A stretch of DNA of 64,000 nt from Vibrio renipiscarius. GTDB lineage: Bacteria; Pseudomonadota; Gammaproteobacteria; Enterobacterales; Vibrionaceae. Under the pieces are notes generated by a model that was given only the letters and a program-made list of their open reading frames with translations, did not search any database and was not told the DNA's origin. The stretch lies in NCBI RefSeq assembly GCF_000827885.1, contig NZ_JTKH01000006.1, positions 620,001 through 684,000 of the forward strand. Direction: 5' to 3'. The position numbers and the translations under genes were made by a program. Below are positions 19,420 to 29,208 of this stretch, one piece after another (position 1 is the first letter of the stretch; the number at the start of each line of letters is the position of its first letter).

Positions 19420-20610
19420 TTACATGACAGCAGCAATACCTTGGCATAGCGGCAGCATATTCGATTTAGTCATGCCAGCGACACTGATACGGCCAGAGCC
19501 GACAATGTAGATAGCAAACTCATCTTTAAGGCGAGCCACTTGATCTTTATCCAGACCAGAGAATGAGAACATGCCGTTTTGACGTTCGATAAAGCTAAAG
19601 TCAGCATCCACTCCTTGCTCTTTTAAAGTGGTCACGAACAGTTCGCGCATTTCTTGGATGCGATCACGCATCTCTTTCACTTCCGCTTCCCATTCTGCGC
19701 GCAGATCGTCGTCGTTCAGAATGTAAGTAACTACTGCAGCACCGTGTGCTGGTGGGTTAGAGTAGATTGAGCGAATGATGGCTTTTACTTGAGAGAAGGC
19801 GGTTGCCGCAACATCTTCAGATTCACCAACCAAAGTGAATGCGCCCACACGCTCATTGTACAAACCGAAATTTTTCGAGAACGAACTCGCGATAAGAATT
19901 TCTTTGTTGTATTTAGCAAACGTGCGTAGACCAGCAGCATCGTCTTCAACACCTGAGCCAAAACCTTGGTAAGCGAAATCGAATAAAGGCAGTAATTTCT
20001 TATCTGCAACTAGCTTAGCCAGTGTTTCCCACTCATCCGCGGTAGGATCGATACCTGTTGGGTTGTGACAGCAACCGTGCAGTAACACAACATCGCCTTC
20101 AGCGGCTTGCTCTAAGTCAGCAATCATTGCAGCAAAGTCTTTTTCTTTTGTTTCTGCGTTGTAATAGCTGTATTGAGCCGTTTCTAAACCAGCAGCAGTA
20201 AAAACGCCAATATGGTTTGCCCATGTTGGGTTACTGATCCAAATTTTTGGCGCGCCGAGTTGGCGTTTAATAAATTCACCCGCCACGCGAAGTGCGCCAG
20301 TGCCACCCGGTGCTTGTGCGGTTTTGGCACGTTGAGTCGCGATGATCTCTGCATTTTCGCCAAACAACAGTTTTTGTACCGCAGTACCGTATTGCGCAGT
20401 GCCTTCGATTGTTAGGTATGACTTGGTTTTTTCGGTTTCAACCAATGCCGCTTCTGCTTTTTTTACGGTCACGAGCACAGGTGTTTCGCCTTGCTCATTT
20501 TTATATATGCCAACGCCTAAGTTAATTTTTTCAGCGCGAGGATCCTTTTTAAACTCTTCCGTGAGGCCAAGAATCGGGTCTGCCGGAGCAGCAACTACTT
20601 TTTCAAACAT
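19420..20610 (-). CDS. aspC: Aspartate/aromatic aminotransferase
   Basis: A 396-residue class I aminotransferase of the AspC/TyrB type. It interconverts aspartate and oxaloacetate using PLP, with likely side activity on aromatic amino acids. Visible landmarks are FEKVVAAPADPILGL, the glycine-rich TAQAPGGTGALRVA, HGCCHNPTGIDPT, FDFAYQGFGSG and the PLP lysine in SSFSKNFGLYNERVGA. The ATG at 20610 gives the usual AspC N-terminus, with GGA eight bases upstream; an ATG three codons earlier is less likely. AspC fits slightly better than TyrB by overall similarity. Confidence 0.94.
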   Translation of the reverse strand: MFEKVVAAPADPILGLTEEFKKDPRAEKINLGVGIYKNEQGETPVLVTVKKAEAALVETEKTKSYLTIEGTAQYGTAVQKLLFGENAEIIATQRAKTAQAPGGTGALRVAGEFIKRQLGAPKIWISNPTWANHIGVFTAAGLETAQYSYYNAETKEKDFAAMIADLEQAAEGDVVLLHGCCHNPTGIDPTADEWETLAKLVADKKLLPLFDFAYQGFGSGVEDDAAGLRTFAKYNKEILIASSFSKNFGLYNERVGAFTLVGESEDVAATAFSQVKAIIRSIYSNPPAHGAAVVTYILNDDDLRAEWEAEVKEMRDRIQEMRELFVTTLKEQGVDADFSFIERQNGMFSFSGLDKDQVARLKDEFAIYIVGSGRISVAGMTKSNMLPLCQGIAAVM

Positions 20611-21071
20611 AATTGTCATCCATGTTAATCGAAGGGGATAATTGTAATAACTTGAATATTTATACCTTTATGACGCACAGGTGACAACACAAAAGCGTAA
20701 GAAACAAGAAATTTTATTCACTTGAGACGACTGAGTGTACAAGTCGCGTATTTTGACAACAAGCGATGAGTCTCTCTAAATAGGATTTAGTCTATTTCGC
20801 GATTATTCCGCAATCATCACCAATAGAATGACCGGATGCTAGTTGTCTGCTGATCACATTTTTATGAAAATATTTTGTTTCATTATGATTACTACTAGGG
20901 TGTTTTTCTCTTTTCCAAAGAGAAATGAGTCGCATTAATTTAGTGAAACGTGCAATAAATTTAATGAATACGAACACCGGTCAATGGTTCTATTACGGGC
21001 TTGCCGTTATGCAACTGCATGGTTAATGCTAAAGATTATTTTTAAGCGCAGCACAAGCAAAAGGAATCTGC
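20611..21071. other. Divergent intergenic region between aspC and the vWA lipoprotein gene
   Basis: The 461 bases hold both promoters. A perfect 9-3-9 hairpin, TTTCTCTTT-TCC-AAAGAGAAA at 20905-20925, stands alone near the middle and is not obviously a terminator for either flanking gene. No gene with a ribosome site is seen. Confidence 0.45.
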
Positions 21072-22574
21072 ATGCATACATTGAGGTTAGTTACATTAAC
21101 ATTATCATCGGCAATGCTCATTGCCTGTGGCGGAGACGATAGTGGCTCGTCGTCATCATCATCGTCTTCAACGCCTGATACAGAAACTACGGCATCCACA
21201 TTATTTGAAGGAACCTTGGTCGTGCCTCAAGGCGCTCAACAGAACTCTTTGCGGGTCATGAGTGCAGGCCTTATTAACAGCTATAGCGTGACATGTCCTA
21301 ACGTCCCTGATGGCTATGACCCGATGGCTAACGCGGCAGTTTCAATTGAAAAAGCGGATGGAAGCGTCTTAACGCAAACTACTACCACCGATAGTTGTGG
21401 TACGTTTTTGTTAAGTATTGATGAAGAGGCCTCGGCTCTAGATGATAGCGTAATTAATGCTGCGCTGGCGGGGTATCGACCTCTAAAAGCAAACGCAAAT
21501 AACTTCAAAAAGGCGGAGGCTGGACAAGCGGCACCCGTCGCATCAACCATCGCGACGAATGCTGAATATGTTATCAGTGCGATTCAAAAATTGGGTGAGA
21601 GCGAGATTAGTTTCTCCGTCACGGACAATACAACCAACAACGCAGTCATTCAGCTTTCCAAAAATGCCTTTGAGGTGTTGGTTAACGATCAGCCAATATC
21701 TATCACGACAGTCAACTCTGCCGATCAACTAGCCTTAGCCAGTAGTAATGTTATGACATTAGATGCCAGCGGTTCGATGAGGGCATCAATTAATGATGAA
21801 AATAATAACGCTGTCGTCGATTCAGAAGGTCACCAGTACGACCGTTTTCGTATCACGGCAATGGCAGCTCATCAGTTTGTAGCGGAAAAAGCGGACGCGG
21901 ATGAGATCGCGATCATTCCGTTCTCAAACAGTGTCGATTTGATAAATAACGCATTTTTACAAGATAGTCTGTCCTTGGTCGACAGTAATTCGGCAAGCAT
22001 TTCCTATGACTATTCTTTAGATGGTTTTACGACGGCGAAAGACAAATTGCATTTTGCGGTCGATCTGTATAATCCGCTTGCTAGCCTTTGGGGGTGGAAT
22101 GATTATGACGGCCGTCATGCGAGCAGAACAGATTCTGTTGCGCGAGCAGACACCTGGTACCTCTGGGATTCAGGAACTGAATTAGAGGAAGCGATTAAAG
22201 TATCGGTTGACGAAGTCGCTACTCGTAGTAATACGCTCAAGCGAGTGTTTGTCATGACAGATGGGGACAGTTACTTTACTGATAGGGATGCGGTGATCGC
22301 CGCTGCGAATCAAGCTAATGTAGTGATTCATGCAATAGCGGTGAGCAATAACGCTAATGAGTCTGACCTTCAGCCGATTGCTTCGGAGACAGGTGGGTCC
22401 TACCATAAAATTGTGGATGAGCAAAATATCACAGGAATTTATTCATCATTACAAACGACGATTAAATATGCATATATAGCGTCACTAACGACGCCATTAC
22501 AAAGTGGTGATGCTATTTCGTTGTCATTGACAATAAATGGTGAAAAAGTCACTCGTATATTAGTGATGCCATAA
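21072..22574 (+). CDS. Lipoprotein with von Willebrand factor A domain
   Basis: A 500-residue secreted lipoprotein. The signal peptide ends in the lipobox LIACG, with Cys19 lipidated. A serine-rich linker (about 24-33) follows, then a carboxypeptidase-regulatory-like segment (about 45-140). The vWA domain runs from about 225 to 480, with an intact MIDAS start DASGS at 231-235 and a later FVMTDGDSYF strand. It should bind divalent metal and a protein ligand at the cell surface. The ATG at 21072 follows AAGGAAT. It is not in an operon. The ligand is unknown; such proteins are often adhesion or envelope factors. Confidence 0.85.
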   Translation: MHTLRLVTLTLSSAMLIACGGDDSGSSSSSSSSTPDTETTASTLFEGTLVVPQGAQQNSLRVMSAGLINSYSVTCPNVPDGYDPMANAAVSIEKADGSVLTQTTTTDSCGTFLLSIDEEASALDDSVINAALAGYRPLKANANNFKKAEAGQAAPVASTIATNAEYVISAIQKLGESEISFSVTDNTTNNAVIQLSKNAFEVLVNDQPISITTVNSADQLALASSNVMTLDASGSMRASINDENNNAVVDSEGHQYDRFRITAMAAHQFVAEKADADEIAIIPFSNSVDLINNAFLQDSLSLVDSNSASISYDYSLDGFTTAKDKLHFAVDLYNPLASLWGWNDYDGRHASRTDSVARADTWYLWDSGTELEEAIKVSVDEVATRSNTLKRVFVMTDGDSYFTDRDAVIAAANQANVVIHAIAVSNNANESDLQPIASETGGSYHKIVDEQNITGIYSSLQTTIKYAYIASLTTPLQSGDAISLSLTINGEKVTRILVMP

Positions 22575-22601
22575 CCCTGAGAGTGCAATTAAGTTTGATA
22601 T

Positions 22602-22621
22602 CGCCCCATCATATTGGGGCG
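22602..22621 (+). terminator. Rho-independent terminator of the vWA lipoprotein gene
   Basis: The stem CGCCCCA/TGGGGCG with a six-base loop, followed by TTTTTGT, lies 28 bases after the stop. Confidence 0.85.
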
Positions 22622-22660
22622 TTTTTGTCTCTGCCTGTTAAGGTAGGGGAGGTCGCGCGG

Positions 22661-22960
22661 TTATTTTTTTAAATTGATTTCAGCTTCATGCGCTTGAGTT
22701 TCAATCTCTGGATTCTCCGACATTTTAGCGCTGGCCCATTGATTTAGGTGGTCAAGAATGGTCTTTAACGCGTGTTTTTCGGTCGGTGTTTCATTGGCCG
22801 CAATGTTCAGTTCCGCTTTTGGGTGCGTTCCCGTCGCATCTTCCGCAATATGTAGCCAATCTGGATGCCAGTAATACGGTTGTCCAAGTGGGGTCGTCCA
22901 GCGATGAACTCCGTTGGTTTCCCCTTTGTATTCAATATCGTTTTCGTTGTACTGAGTCAT
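22661..22960 (-). CDS. Small conserved-looking protein of unknown function
   Basis: Starting at ATG 22960, with GAGAGAA upstream, this encodes 99 residues. I do not recognise the family. The N-terminal half is rich in aromatic residues (EYKGETNGVHRWTTPLGQPYYWHPDWLHIAED), and the C-terminal half is charged and helical with many Ala, Glu and Lys. No signal peptide or membrane segment is present, so it is probably cytoplasmic. It lies alone between the vWA lipoprotein gene and asnS. Confidence 0.65.
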   Translation of the reverse strand: MTQYNENDIEYKGETNGVHRWTTPLGQPYYWHPDWLHIAEDATGTHPKAELNIAANETPTEKHALKTILDHLNQWASAKMSENPEIETQAHEAEINLKK

Positions 22961-23207
22961 TATTATTCTCTCATCATCGGTAAACAGAGGCAGCAAGTTG
23001 CCTATTATTAATGTAGCAGGTTCAGCTTTAATTAATGTGATACCAAACGTTTAACAGAGGAAGGGGCTAATTTTCGTTCGTATTTAGCGCCTATATGACT
23101 TGGATAATGAAATGACGGGATAATAACGAGAGGGTTACGCGTTGTTTGGGGCTGAAAGGAAATGATGAGTAAGAATGGGTGTTCAAATTGAGTTAGCGGA
23201 TAAAGAA

Positions 23208-23230
23208 AAGGCTTCACAAAGTGAAGCCTT
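23208..23230 (-). terminator. Rho-independent terminator of asnS
   Basis: A perfect 10-bp stem (AAGGCTTCAC/GTGAAGCCTT) with an AAA loop, followed on the minus strand by TTCTTTATC, lies 24 bases after the asnS stop. Confidence 0.82.
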
Positions 23231-23254
23231 AAATCTTAACTATTGCTTGCGCAA

Positions 23255-24655
23255 TTAGAAGTTAGCAGAGCGTGGTGTACGTGGGAACGGGATTACGTCA
23301 CGAACGTTGCCCATACCAGTTACGTAAGACACTAGACGCTCAAAGCCAAGACCGAAGCCCGCGTGAGGCACTGTGCCGTATTTACGTAGATCGCGGTACC
23401 AGCTCATGTGCTCAGGGTCGATACCCATAGCAATCATACGCTCGTCTAGAATGTCTAGACGCTCTTCACGTTGTGCACCACCGATGATTTCACCGATGCC
23501 TGGTGCAAGTACGTCCATTGCCGCGACTGTTTTACCGTCGTCGTTTAAGCGCATGTAGAAAGCTTTGATGTCTTTCGGGTAGTTCTTAACGATAACTGGT
23601 GCTTTGAAGTGTTCTTCCGCTAGGTAACGCTCATGCTCAGAAGACATGTCGATGCCCCACTCAACGTCAAACTCAAATTTCTTACCAGAGTCTAGTAGGA
23701 TTTGGATTGCGTCAGTGTAGTCAACTTGTGCGAAGTCAGCTTCTACGAATTGCTCAAGGCGAGTAATTGCTTGCTTGTCGATGCGAGAAGCGAAGAACTC
23801 AAGGTCGTCGCGGCGCTCTTCAAGAACAGCAGCGAAAACGTACTTAAGCATATCTTCAGCCAGTTTCGCGACATCGTTAAGGTCTGCAAACGCAACTTCA
23901 GGCTCAACCATCCAGAATTCTGCTAGGTGGCGACTTGTGTTTGAGTTCTCAGCACGGAACGTAGGGCCGAACGTGTAAACTTTGCTTAGTGCACAAGCGT
24001 AAGCTTCTGCGTTTAGCTGGCCAGAAACGGTTAGGAACGTTTCTTTACCGAAGAAATCTTCGTTGAAATCCACTTTGCCTTCGTCAGTACGCGGTAGGTT
24101 TTCCATGTCTAGCGTCGAAACGCGGAACATTTCACCTGCGCCTTCAGCATCAGATGCAGTGATAAGCGGCGCTGAAGTCCAGAAGAAACCTTGCTCGTGG
24201 TAGAAACGGTGAATCGCTTGAGATAGACAGTTACGTACACGTGCTACTGCGCCAATCACGTTTGTACGTGGACGTAGGTGAGCAACTTCACGAAGGTACT
24301 CGATCGAGTGACGAGTTTTCGCCATCGGGTAAGTCTCAGCGTCTTCAACCCAACCAACTACTTTTACGTCAGTAGCCGCAAGTTCAAATGCTTGACCTGC
24401 TGCAGGAGACGCTACGATAGTACCCGTCACTTCAACAGAACAGCCAGTCGTTAGCTTAAGGACTTCGTCATTGTAATTATTGAGATTATTTGGGACCACG
24501 GCCTGAATCGGGTCGAAACAAGAGCCGTCATAGATGGCAAGGAATGAAATTCCAGCTTTGGAATCACGACGTGAACGGATCCAGCCGCGAACAGTTACTT
24601 CACTGTCTACTGCTAGCTGACCGTTCAATACGTCTTTAACAGGCGCGTAAGTCAT
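23255..24655 (-). CDS. asnS: Asparaginyl-tRNA synthetase
   Basis: A 466-residue class IIb aminoacyl-tRNA synthetase that charges tRNA-Asn. The N-terminal OB-fold anticodon-binding domain (about 1-105) includes [20 protein letters not shown]. Class II motif 2 is seen as [22 protein letters not shown], and motif 3 as [15 protein letters not shown] near the C-terminus. The length equals E. coli AsnS. The ATG at 24655 gives the family N-terminus ([10 protein letters not shown]); the open frame extends 25 codons upstream, but that part is unlike AsnS. Confidence 0.97.
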   Translation of the reverse strand: MTYAPVKDVLNGQLAVDSEVTVRGWIRSRRDSKAGISFLAIYDGSCFDPIQAVVPNNLNNYNDEVLKLTTGCSVEVTGTIVASPAAGQAFELAATDVKVVGWVEDAETYPMAKTRHSIEYLREVAHLRPRTNVIGAVARVRNCLSQAIHRFYHEQGFFWTSAPLITASDAEGAGEMFRVSTLDMENLPRTDEGKVDFNEDFFGKETFLTVSGQLNAEAYACALSKVYTFGPTFRAENSNTSRHLAEFWMVEPEVAFADLNDVAKLAEDMLKYVFAAVLEERRDDLEFFASRIDKQAITRLEQFVEADFAQVDYTDAIQILLDSGKKFEFDVEWGIDMSSEHERYLAEEHFKAPVIVKNYPKDIKAFYMRLNDDGKTVAAMDVLAPGIGEIIGGAQREERLDILDERMIAMGIDPEHMSWYRDLRKYGTVPHAGFGLGFERLVSYVTGMGNVRDVIPFPRTPRSANF

Positions 24656-24979
24656 GGTTGAAATAATCTCCATTGAGGTAAAAATAAAACCTAAGGTTAT
24701 TTGGGATGATTTTTGCCAAATCATGAGCAAAAAAGCATCGAAACATTAGGTAGGTATTACATTTTTATTGAAATGACATATTACCTGTCAAATCGTTAGC
24801 TTCAACCTTTATTATCGTTTTGACGGCGATAATTTGGTGAATTTAGTCCACCTTCTGCTTGGCGGAGTAAAAATGCTGCTTGGTCGGCGATAAATGGTTA
24901 AGCAAGCGCCTCTTAACCTTGAGGTATCTTCTATCGGGCATGTGTGTGTCCGATATGACCGTCTTTAATTCGCAGCGTC
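24656..24979. other. Intergenic region upstream of asnS
   Basis: The 324 bases contain the asnS promoter region. The inverted repeat TGACA-N7-TGTCA at 24774-24790 is a possible operator. No terminator for the downstream kinase gene is obvious, and no gene is seen. Confidence 0.4.
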
Positions 24980-26365
24980 TTACTGTTGCTGTAACCGTTG
25001 CTGTAACTGGTGTGCTATTTGTTCAAATCGCGGGCGCTGTGCTAAATCTGGCTGCATACATTCTGTTTTTAACTGAGTTAGCTCAGTGATGTGAGATCGG
25101 TCTTCATCATTGGCTAAGCAATGAGAGAGTAAATCCTCGATTAGGCAACCGAGTGCTCTCACTTCAATATGCTGCATGGCTGCGCGTTGTGAAGTAGGCA
25201 GTTTACTTAAGTTTGTCGCGGCACCAAAATCACCAAATAAGACGTTGGCATCGGCGTTATACATGGTGTTATGTGCGTAAATGTCGCCGTGACTGACGTG
25301 GTGTTGATGCAAATGCGCCAAACCTGAGGCCATTTGCTCAAGCATGGTGACAATCGTTTTTAATTCAAACTTTGAATCAGGTGCAAAAGTATCTCGTGTG
25401 CATGTCTGCAGAGACGGCGGTAATCCCAAATTATGATAGTGGCTTGGGATCAATTCCATCACTAAGCCGAGCGCATTGGGTTGTTCGATACGAGCGATGA
25501 CTTTGATTAAGTTTTTATGTTGTCCAGCTTGCAGGCAGTTCAGCAATTCGTCTTGCGGATAACCATCACTGGTCACTTCCCCTTTGAAAATCTTAACGGC
25601 GATCTCTTGGTCAGTACCTTGCAGTTCGTCGGGTTGGTTTGACCATTTTGCGCGATAAATAATGCCCGACGCACCTTGGCCGATCACTTCCTCAAGTTGA
25701 ATGTCATCAAGCGCCACTAAAGGGATCGTTGGCGCTTGGGCCTCTGCGTGGTCACTTTCTCTGTGACTATGCGGAGAAAGAAAAAGACTTGGATCTAAGG
25801 GATTGGTGCTCAAAGGATTGCCATCGATGGCGAGCCAACTGAGTTTTGGTAACTGAAATAGCCAATCGGGCAGAGATTCAAGTTTGTTCGCCGACAGTCT
25901 TGCCAGTTCTAAATTTTGGCAGCTTGCCATGGACTCTGGCAGTGCCGTCAATGCATTACCCGCCAATGCCAGCTTTTGTAGACGATATAAACGGCCCATA
26001 TCATCAGGTAACTGAGTGATGTGATTGTCGGTTAAAATCAACCAGCGAGTTTGATCAGGCAGAGAGCGCTCAGGAATATGCTGTAACTTGTTTGATTTAA
26101 AGCTAATCATTTCAAGTTTAGGACACTGCGCTAAGACAGTTGGAATGGCAGTAAAACAGTTATTCGTCAGGAATAAAATTCTAAGTTGTTTTAATTGCGA
26201 AAAATCGTCTGGTAAATCCTGCAGCTGATTGTCTGATAGATCCAATACTTCTAAGCTGTCGGCAAGGTTGATAATTTCACGTGGAAACTCGGCTAATCCT
26301 TGTTTTAAATAAAGATGCGTGGTGCCATCTAACTCGCCAGATACTAACTGCTCAACTGTGTGCAA
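24980..26365 (-). CDS. Leucine-rich-repeat serine/threonine protein kinase
   Basis: A 461-residue fusion. Residues about 15-195 carry seven or so leucine-rich repeats of the LxxLPxxxxxLxxLxxLxLxxN type (for example LEVLDLSDNQLQDLPDDF). Residues about 215-461 form a eukaryotic-like kinase: glycine loop GQGASGIIYRA, beta-3 lysine in IAVKIFKGE, catalytic loop HGDIYAHN (359-366, with the catalytic aspartate kept but R of HRD replaced by G), and DFG at 379-381. No membrane segment is present, so it is a soluble sensor kinase. The substrate and ligand are unknown. It is transcribed alone, divergent from queD. Confidence 0.88.
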   Translation of the reverse strand: MHTVEQLVSGELDGTTHLYLKQGLAEFPREIINLADSLEVLDLSDNQLQDLPDDFSQLKQLRILFLTNNCFTAIPTVLAQCPKLEMISFKSNKLQHIPERSLPDQTRWLILTDNHITQLPDDMGRLYRLQKLALAGNALTALPESMASCQNLELARLSANKLESLPDWLFQLPKLSWLAIDGNPLSTNPLDPSLFLSPHSHRESDHAEAQAPTIPLVALDDIQLEEVIGQGASGIIYRAKWSNQPDELQGTDQEIAVKIFKGEVTSDGYPQDELLNCLQAGQHKNLIKVIARIEQPNALGLVMELIPSHYHNLGLPPSLQTCTRDTFAPDSKFELKTIVTMLEQMASGLAHLHQHHVSHGDIYAHNTMYNADANVLFGDFGAATNLSKLPTSQRAAMQHIEVRALGCLIEDLLSHCLANDEDRSHITELTQLKTECMQPDLAQRPRFEQIAHQLQQRLQQQ

Positions 26366-26595
26366 AATCCTAAACCTTAACGCTGCTAAAAATAGGGCGC
26401 AATATTATCGGATTATCTCGCAAGGAGAAAGTTGTTACATGGTGAGAATCGTGGTTTATAACCGTTGAACTCGCTCGTGGGCCTTTGCGGTTGGGCTTTT
26501 CCCGATAAGCGGGAGTTCAGTTTAAGTGGGTGCAAAGGTTGTCACTCAACCGACAACACTTTACTATGGCGGCTTCTTGACGAAACCTGAGAAAA

Positions 26596-26961
26596 ATGAT
26601 GAAAACAGAGTTGTATAAAGAGTTTATGTTTGAGGCTGCACACCATTTGCCTCACGTACCTGAAGGTCATAAATGTGGTCGATTGCATGGGCACTCTTTT
26701 TTAGTTCGTCTTTATGTTGAAGGGGAAGTTGACGCCTATACAGGTTGGGTGGTGGACTTTGCAGAAATCAAAGCAGCCTTTAAACCTATCTATAATCGTC
26801 TCGACCATTACTATTTAAACGATATTGAAGGGTTAGAAAACCCGACGAGTGAAGTATTGGCAAAATGGATTTGGCAACAATTAAAGCCGTCGTTACCTCT
26901 GCTGAGCAAAGTGGAAATTAAAGAAACATGTACAGCGGGCTGTATCTATAAGGGCGAGTAG
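26596..26961 (+). CDS. queD: 6-carboxy-5,6,7,8-tetrahydropterin synthase
   Basis: A 121-residue homologue of eukaryotic PTP synthase that converts dihydroneopterin triphosphate to carboxytetrahydropterin in queuosine/preQ0 synthesis. The zinc histidines appear in FEAAHHLP and in GRLHGHSF, the catalytic cysteine is in [10 protein letters not shown], and the family glutamate is in [13 protein letters not shown]. The length matches E. coli QueD. Two ATG codons stand in tandem at 26596, preceded by a GAG. No preQ1-type riboswitch could be recognised in the upstream 200 bases. Confidence 0.95.
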   Translation: MMKTELYKEFMFEAAHHLPHVPEGHKCGRLHGHSFLVRLYVEGEVDAYTGWVVDFAEIKAAFKPIYNRLDHYYLNDIEGLENPTSEVLAKWIWQQLKPSLPLLSKVEIKETCTAGCIYKGE

Positions 26962-27030
26962 AGATTAAGCGGTTCTATTTCTGTCTCTGTTGACCACAGA
27001 GAAGGGGAAAGCCGTACTGTCGCCAGCACT

Positions 27031-27058
27031 AAAAAACCAATCGTTAGATTGGTTTTTT
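27031..27058 (+). terminator. Rho-independent terminator of queD
   Basis: A perfect 12-bp stem (AAAAAACCAATC/GATTGGTTTTTT) with a GTTA loop lies 70 bases after the stop; its T-rich arm serves as the tail. Confidence 0.85.
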
Positions 27059-27128
27059 GCGTTCTATATGTCCTACCCAATGTTCACCCCATTTAGCCGA
27101 CCACTAAAAAGCAGGTCGCGAAGGCGCT

Positions 27129-27593
27129 TTAGAGCTTGTGACGCATAATGCGTTCTTTTCCAATCTTACTGTAGTAAAAATTATTGGTATCAGTAAAACC
27201 GACTCGGGTGAAAAATGAACGTGAAGCTTCATCTTTCGCTGGGATGGTGACACACAGAGAGTCACTGTCGCCATTGATGGCATAAGCATAGACGAGTAAT
27301 TTTTGAATCACGGCTTTGCCCACCCCTTTTTGCTGGTAGTGTTTATCTACCGCGATGTATTTTAATCCAAGCTCATGACGTCGAGCAAAAGTGGCATAGT
27401 GGGCAAACGCTTTATCTAACACGACATAGCCAATGGCTTGATTGTCGGAATAAATCGCAAGAATCACTTCATACTTTGAGCGGTTTTGATAAAGCTGTTC
27501 AAAGGGGAGGTGGGTCTCTTTTTGCTCTTGATGTACTTCAAGCTGCATTAAACTGGCGAAATCTTTTAGTTTGGCCGGCTTTATAGCAATCAT
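27129..27593 (-). CDS. GNAT-family N-acetyltransferase
   Basis: A 154-residue acetyl-CoA-dependent acetyltransferase. Motif A is seen as LKYIAVDKHYQQKGVGKAVIQKLL (the Q/RxxGxG/A acetyl-CoA loop reads QQKGVG), and motif B as SRSFFTRVGFTDTNNFYYSK. The ATG at 27593 follows GAGGCAAT. It stands alone between the queD terminator and the sdaA terminator. Its substrate cannot be deduced. Confidence 0.85.
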   Translation of the reverse strand: MIAIKPAKLKDFASLMQLEVHQEQKETHLPFEQLYQNRSKYEVILAIYSDNQAIGYVVLDKAFAHYATFARRHELGLKYIAVDKHYQQKGVGKAVIQKLLVYAYAINGDSDSLCVTIPAKDEASRSFFTRVGFTDTNNFYYSKIGKERIMRHKL

Positions 27594-27666
27594 ATTGCCT
27601 CGTCTATTAGGGTTTGGTCAAAAATGGGCTAACGATATAAGCACGTTGTCGTGTTTACAGGTACAA

Positions 27667-27692
27667 AAATGGCGACTTAAAAGTCGCCATTT
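27667..27692 (-). terminator. Rho-independent terminator of the sdaC-sdaA unit
   Basis: A perfect 12-bp stem (AAATGGCGACTT/AAGTCGCCATTT) with a two-base loop, with TTTTGTAC following on the minus strand, lies 64 bases beyond the sdaA stop. Confidence 0.78.
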
Positions 27693-27755
27693 ATAGTCAA
27701 TGTTATCAATTGAATATCATTCAAACAATCCATTGACCGGGATTCGCAATGAAAG

Positions 27756-29117
27756 TTAGCAGAGAACTTTAATTGCTAGACCACCTTGAGAAGTCTCACG
27801 GTATTTTGCGTTCATGTCTTTACCGGTTTCTAGCATGGTTTCGATAACTTTATCTAGAGAAACAGTAGGAGCAGAAGAACGACGAAGTGCCATACGAGTT
27901 GAGTTGATTGCTTTAACTGCAGCAATACCGTTACGCTCGATACATGGTACTTGTACTTGGCCAGCAACTGGGTCACAAGTTAGACCTAGGTTGTGTTCCA
28001 TGCCGATTTCAGCCGCCATACACACTTGCTCAGGGCTACCGCCCATAAGCTCAGCAAGACCCGCTGCAGCCATAGAACATGCTACGCCAACTTCGCCTTG
28101 ACAGCCTACTTCCGCACCAGAGATAGAAGCGTTACGCTTGTATAGACCACCGATCGCGCCAGAAGCTGCGAAGTAACGGATGTAATCTTTCTCTGTCACA
28201 GTTTGAATAAACTTGTCGTAGTACGCAAGTACTGCTGGGATGATGCCACATGCGCCATTGGTTGGTGCAGTCACAACACGGCCACCGGCTGCGTTTTCTT
28301 CGTTTACCGCAAAAGCAAACATGTTCACCCAGTCAACCACAGCCATTGGATCGTTAGAGGTTTTCTCTGACGTTAGAAGCTGTTGACGCAGTGCTGCTGC
28401 ACGACGTGGCACGCGTAGTGGTCCAGGAAGAATACCTTCAGTATTCATACCACGGTCCATACCTTCACGCATGGTCTTCCAGATGTTAGCAAAGTACGTG
28501 CGTGACTCTTCATCTGAATGTAGAGACGCTTGGTTTTTCATAACCAAAGCACTGATAGAAAGACCGTGTTCTTTACACTGGCTTACTAGTTCATCTGCGC
28601 TAGTAAATGGGAAAGGAACCTTAATTGGGTTCTCTTCTTCTTTACCAAAGTTTTCTTCATCGACGATGAAACCACCACCGATAGAGTAATAGGTTTTCGA
28701 GTACGCGACTTCGTCATCGATCCACGCGTGGATCTGCATGCCGTTTTCGTGTAGCGATAAGTTAGAAGTATGGAAATTCATACCGCCATCTTTCGGGAAC
28801 GATACTGTGTGACAGTGCATGCCAACAGGAAGGCGTTCAGTTTCTTCTACGCGTGCGATAAAGCCTGCAATAGAATCGATATCAACTTTTTCAGGGGTGT
28901 TGCCAGCAAGACCCATGATGATAGCAATATCTGTGTGGTGACCTTTCCCTGTCAGTGATAGTGATCCATAAACGTCCACGGTGATTTTAGTGATGTCGCG
29001 CAATTTTCCCATTGAACGAAGGTCATCAATAAATTCTTTACCCGCTTTCATTGGACCTACAGTGTGAGAACTAGAAGGACCAACACCGATTTTATAGATG
29101 TCAAAAACACTAATCAT
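27756..29117 (-). CDS. sdaA: L-serine ammonia-lyase (iron-sulfur dependent)
   Basis: A 453-residue single-chain L-serine dehydratase that deaminates serine to pyruvate with a 4Fe-4S cluster. The beta domain starts with [22 protein letters not shown]. The alpha domain has [35 protein letters not shown] and [22 protein letters not shown], which supply the cluster cysteines. The length matches E. coli SdaA/SdaB (454-455). The ATG at 29117 follows GAGG. It lies 91 bases after the transporter sdaC, forming a serine uptake and catabolism unit. Confidence 0.96.
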   Translation of the reverse strand: MISVFDIYKIGVGPSSSHTVGPMKAGKEFIDDLRSMGKLRDITKITVDVYGSLSLTGKGHHTDIAIIMGLAGNTPEKVDIDSIAGFIARVEETERLPVGMHCHTVSFPKDGGMNFHTSNLSLHENGMQIHAWIDDEVAYSKTYYSIGGGFIVDEENFGKEEENPIKVPFPFTSADELVSQCKEHGLSISALVMKNQASLHSDEESRTYFANIWKTMREGMDRGMNTEGILPGPLRVPRRAAALRQQLLTSEKTSNDPMAVVDWVNMFAFAVNEENAAGGRVVTAPTNGACGIIPAVLAYYDKFIQTVTEKDYIRYFAASGAIGGLYKRNASISGAEVGCQGEVGVACSMAAAGLAELMGGSPEQVCMAAEIGMEHNLGLTCDPVAGQVQVPCIERNGIAAVKAINSTRMALRRSSAPTVSLDKVIETMLETGKDMNAKYRETSQGGLAIKVLC

Positions 29118-29135
29118 ATCGATTACCTCAAAAGC

Positions 29136-29159
29136 AAGCCTCCCTAGAGAGGGAGGCTT
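29136..29159 (-). terminator. Hairpin between sdaC and sdaA (partial terminator or mRNA stabiliser)
   Basis: A perfect 10-bp GC-rich stem (AAGCCTCCCT/AGGGAGGCTT) with a four-base loop is followed on the minus strand by GCTTTTG, a weak T run. It could lower sdaA expression relative to sdaC, or protect the upstream message. Confidence 0.65.
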
Positions 29160-29208
29160 AGAATTATCATTATATTTTTAGTTTAATTTTCCACTTGGAA
29201 GGGGAGAA

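Noticed and set aside
26400-26595. preQ1 riboswitch before queD
   Set aside because: I could not find the required stem and A-rich pseudoknot pattern. The GC-rich inverted bits here are too irregular.
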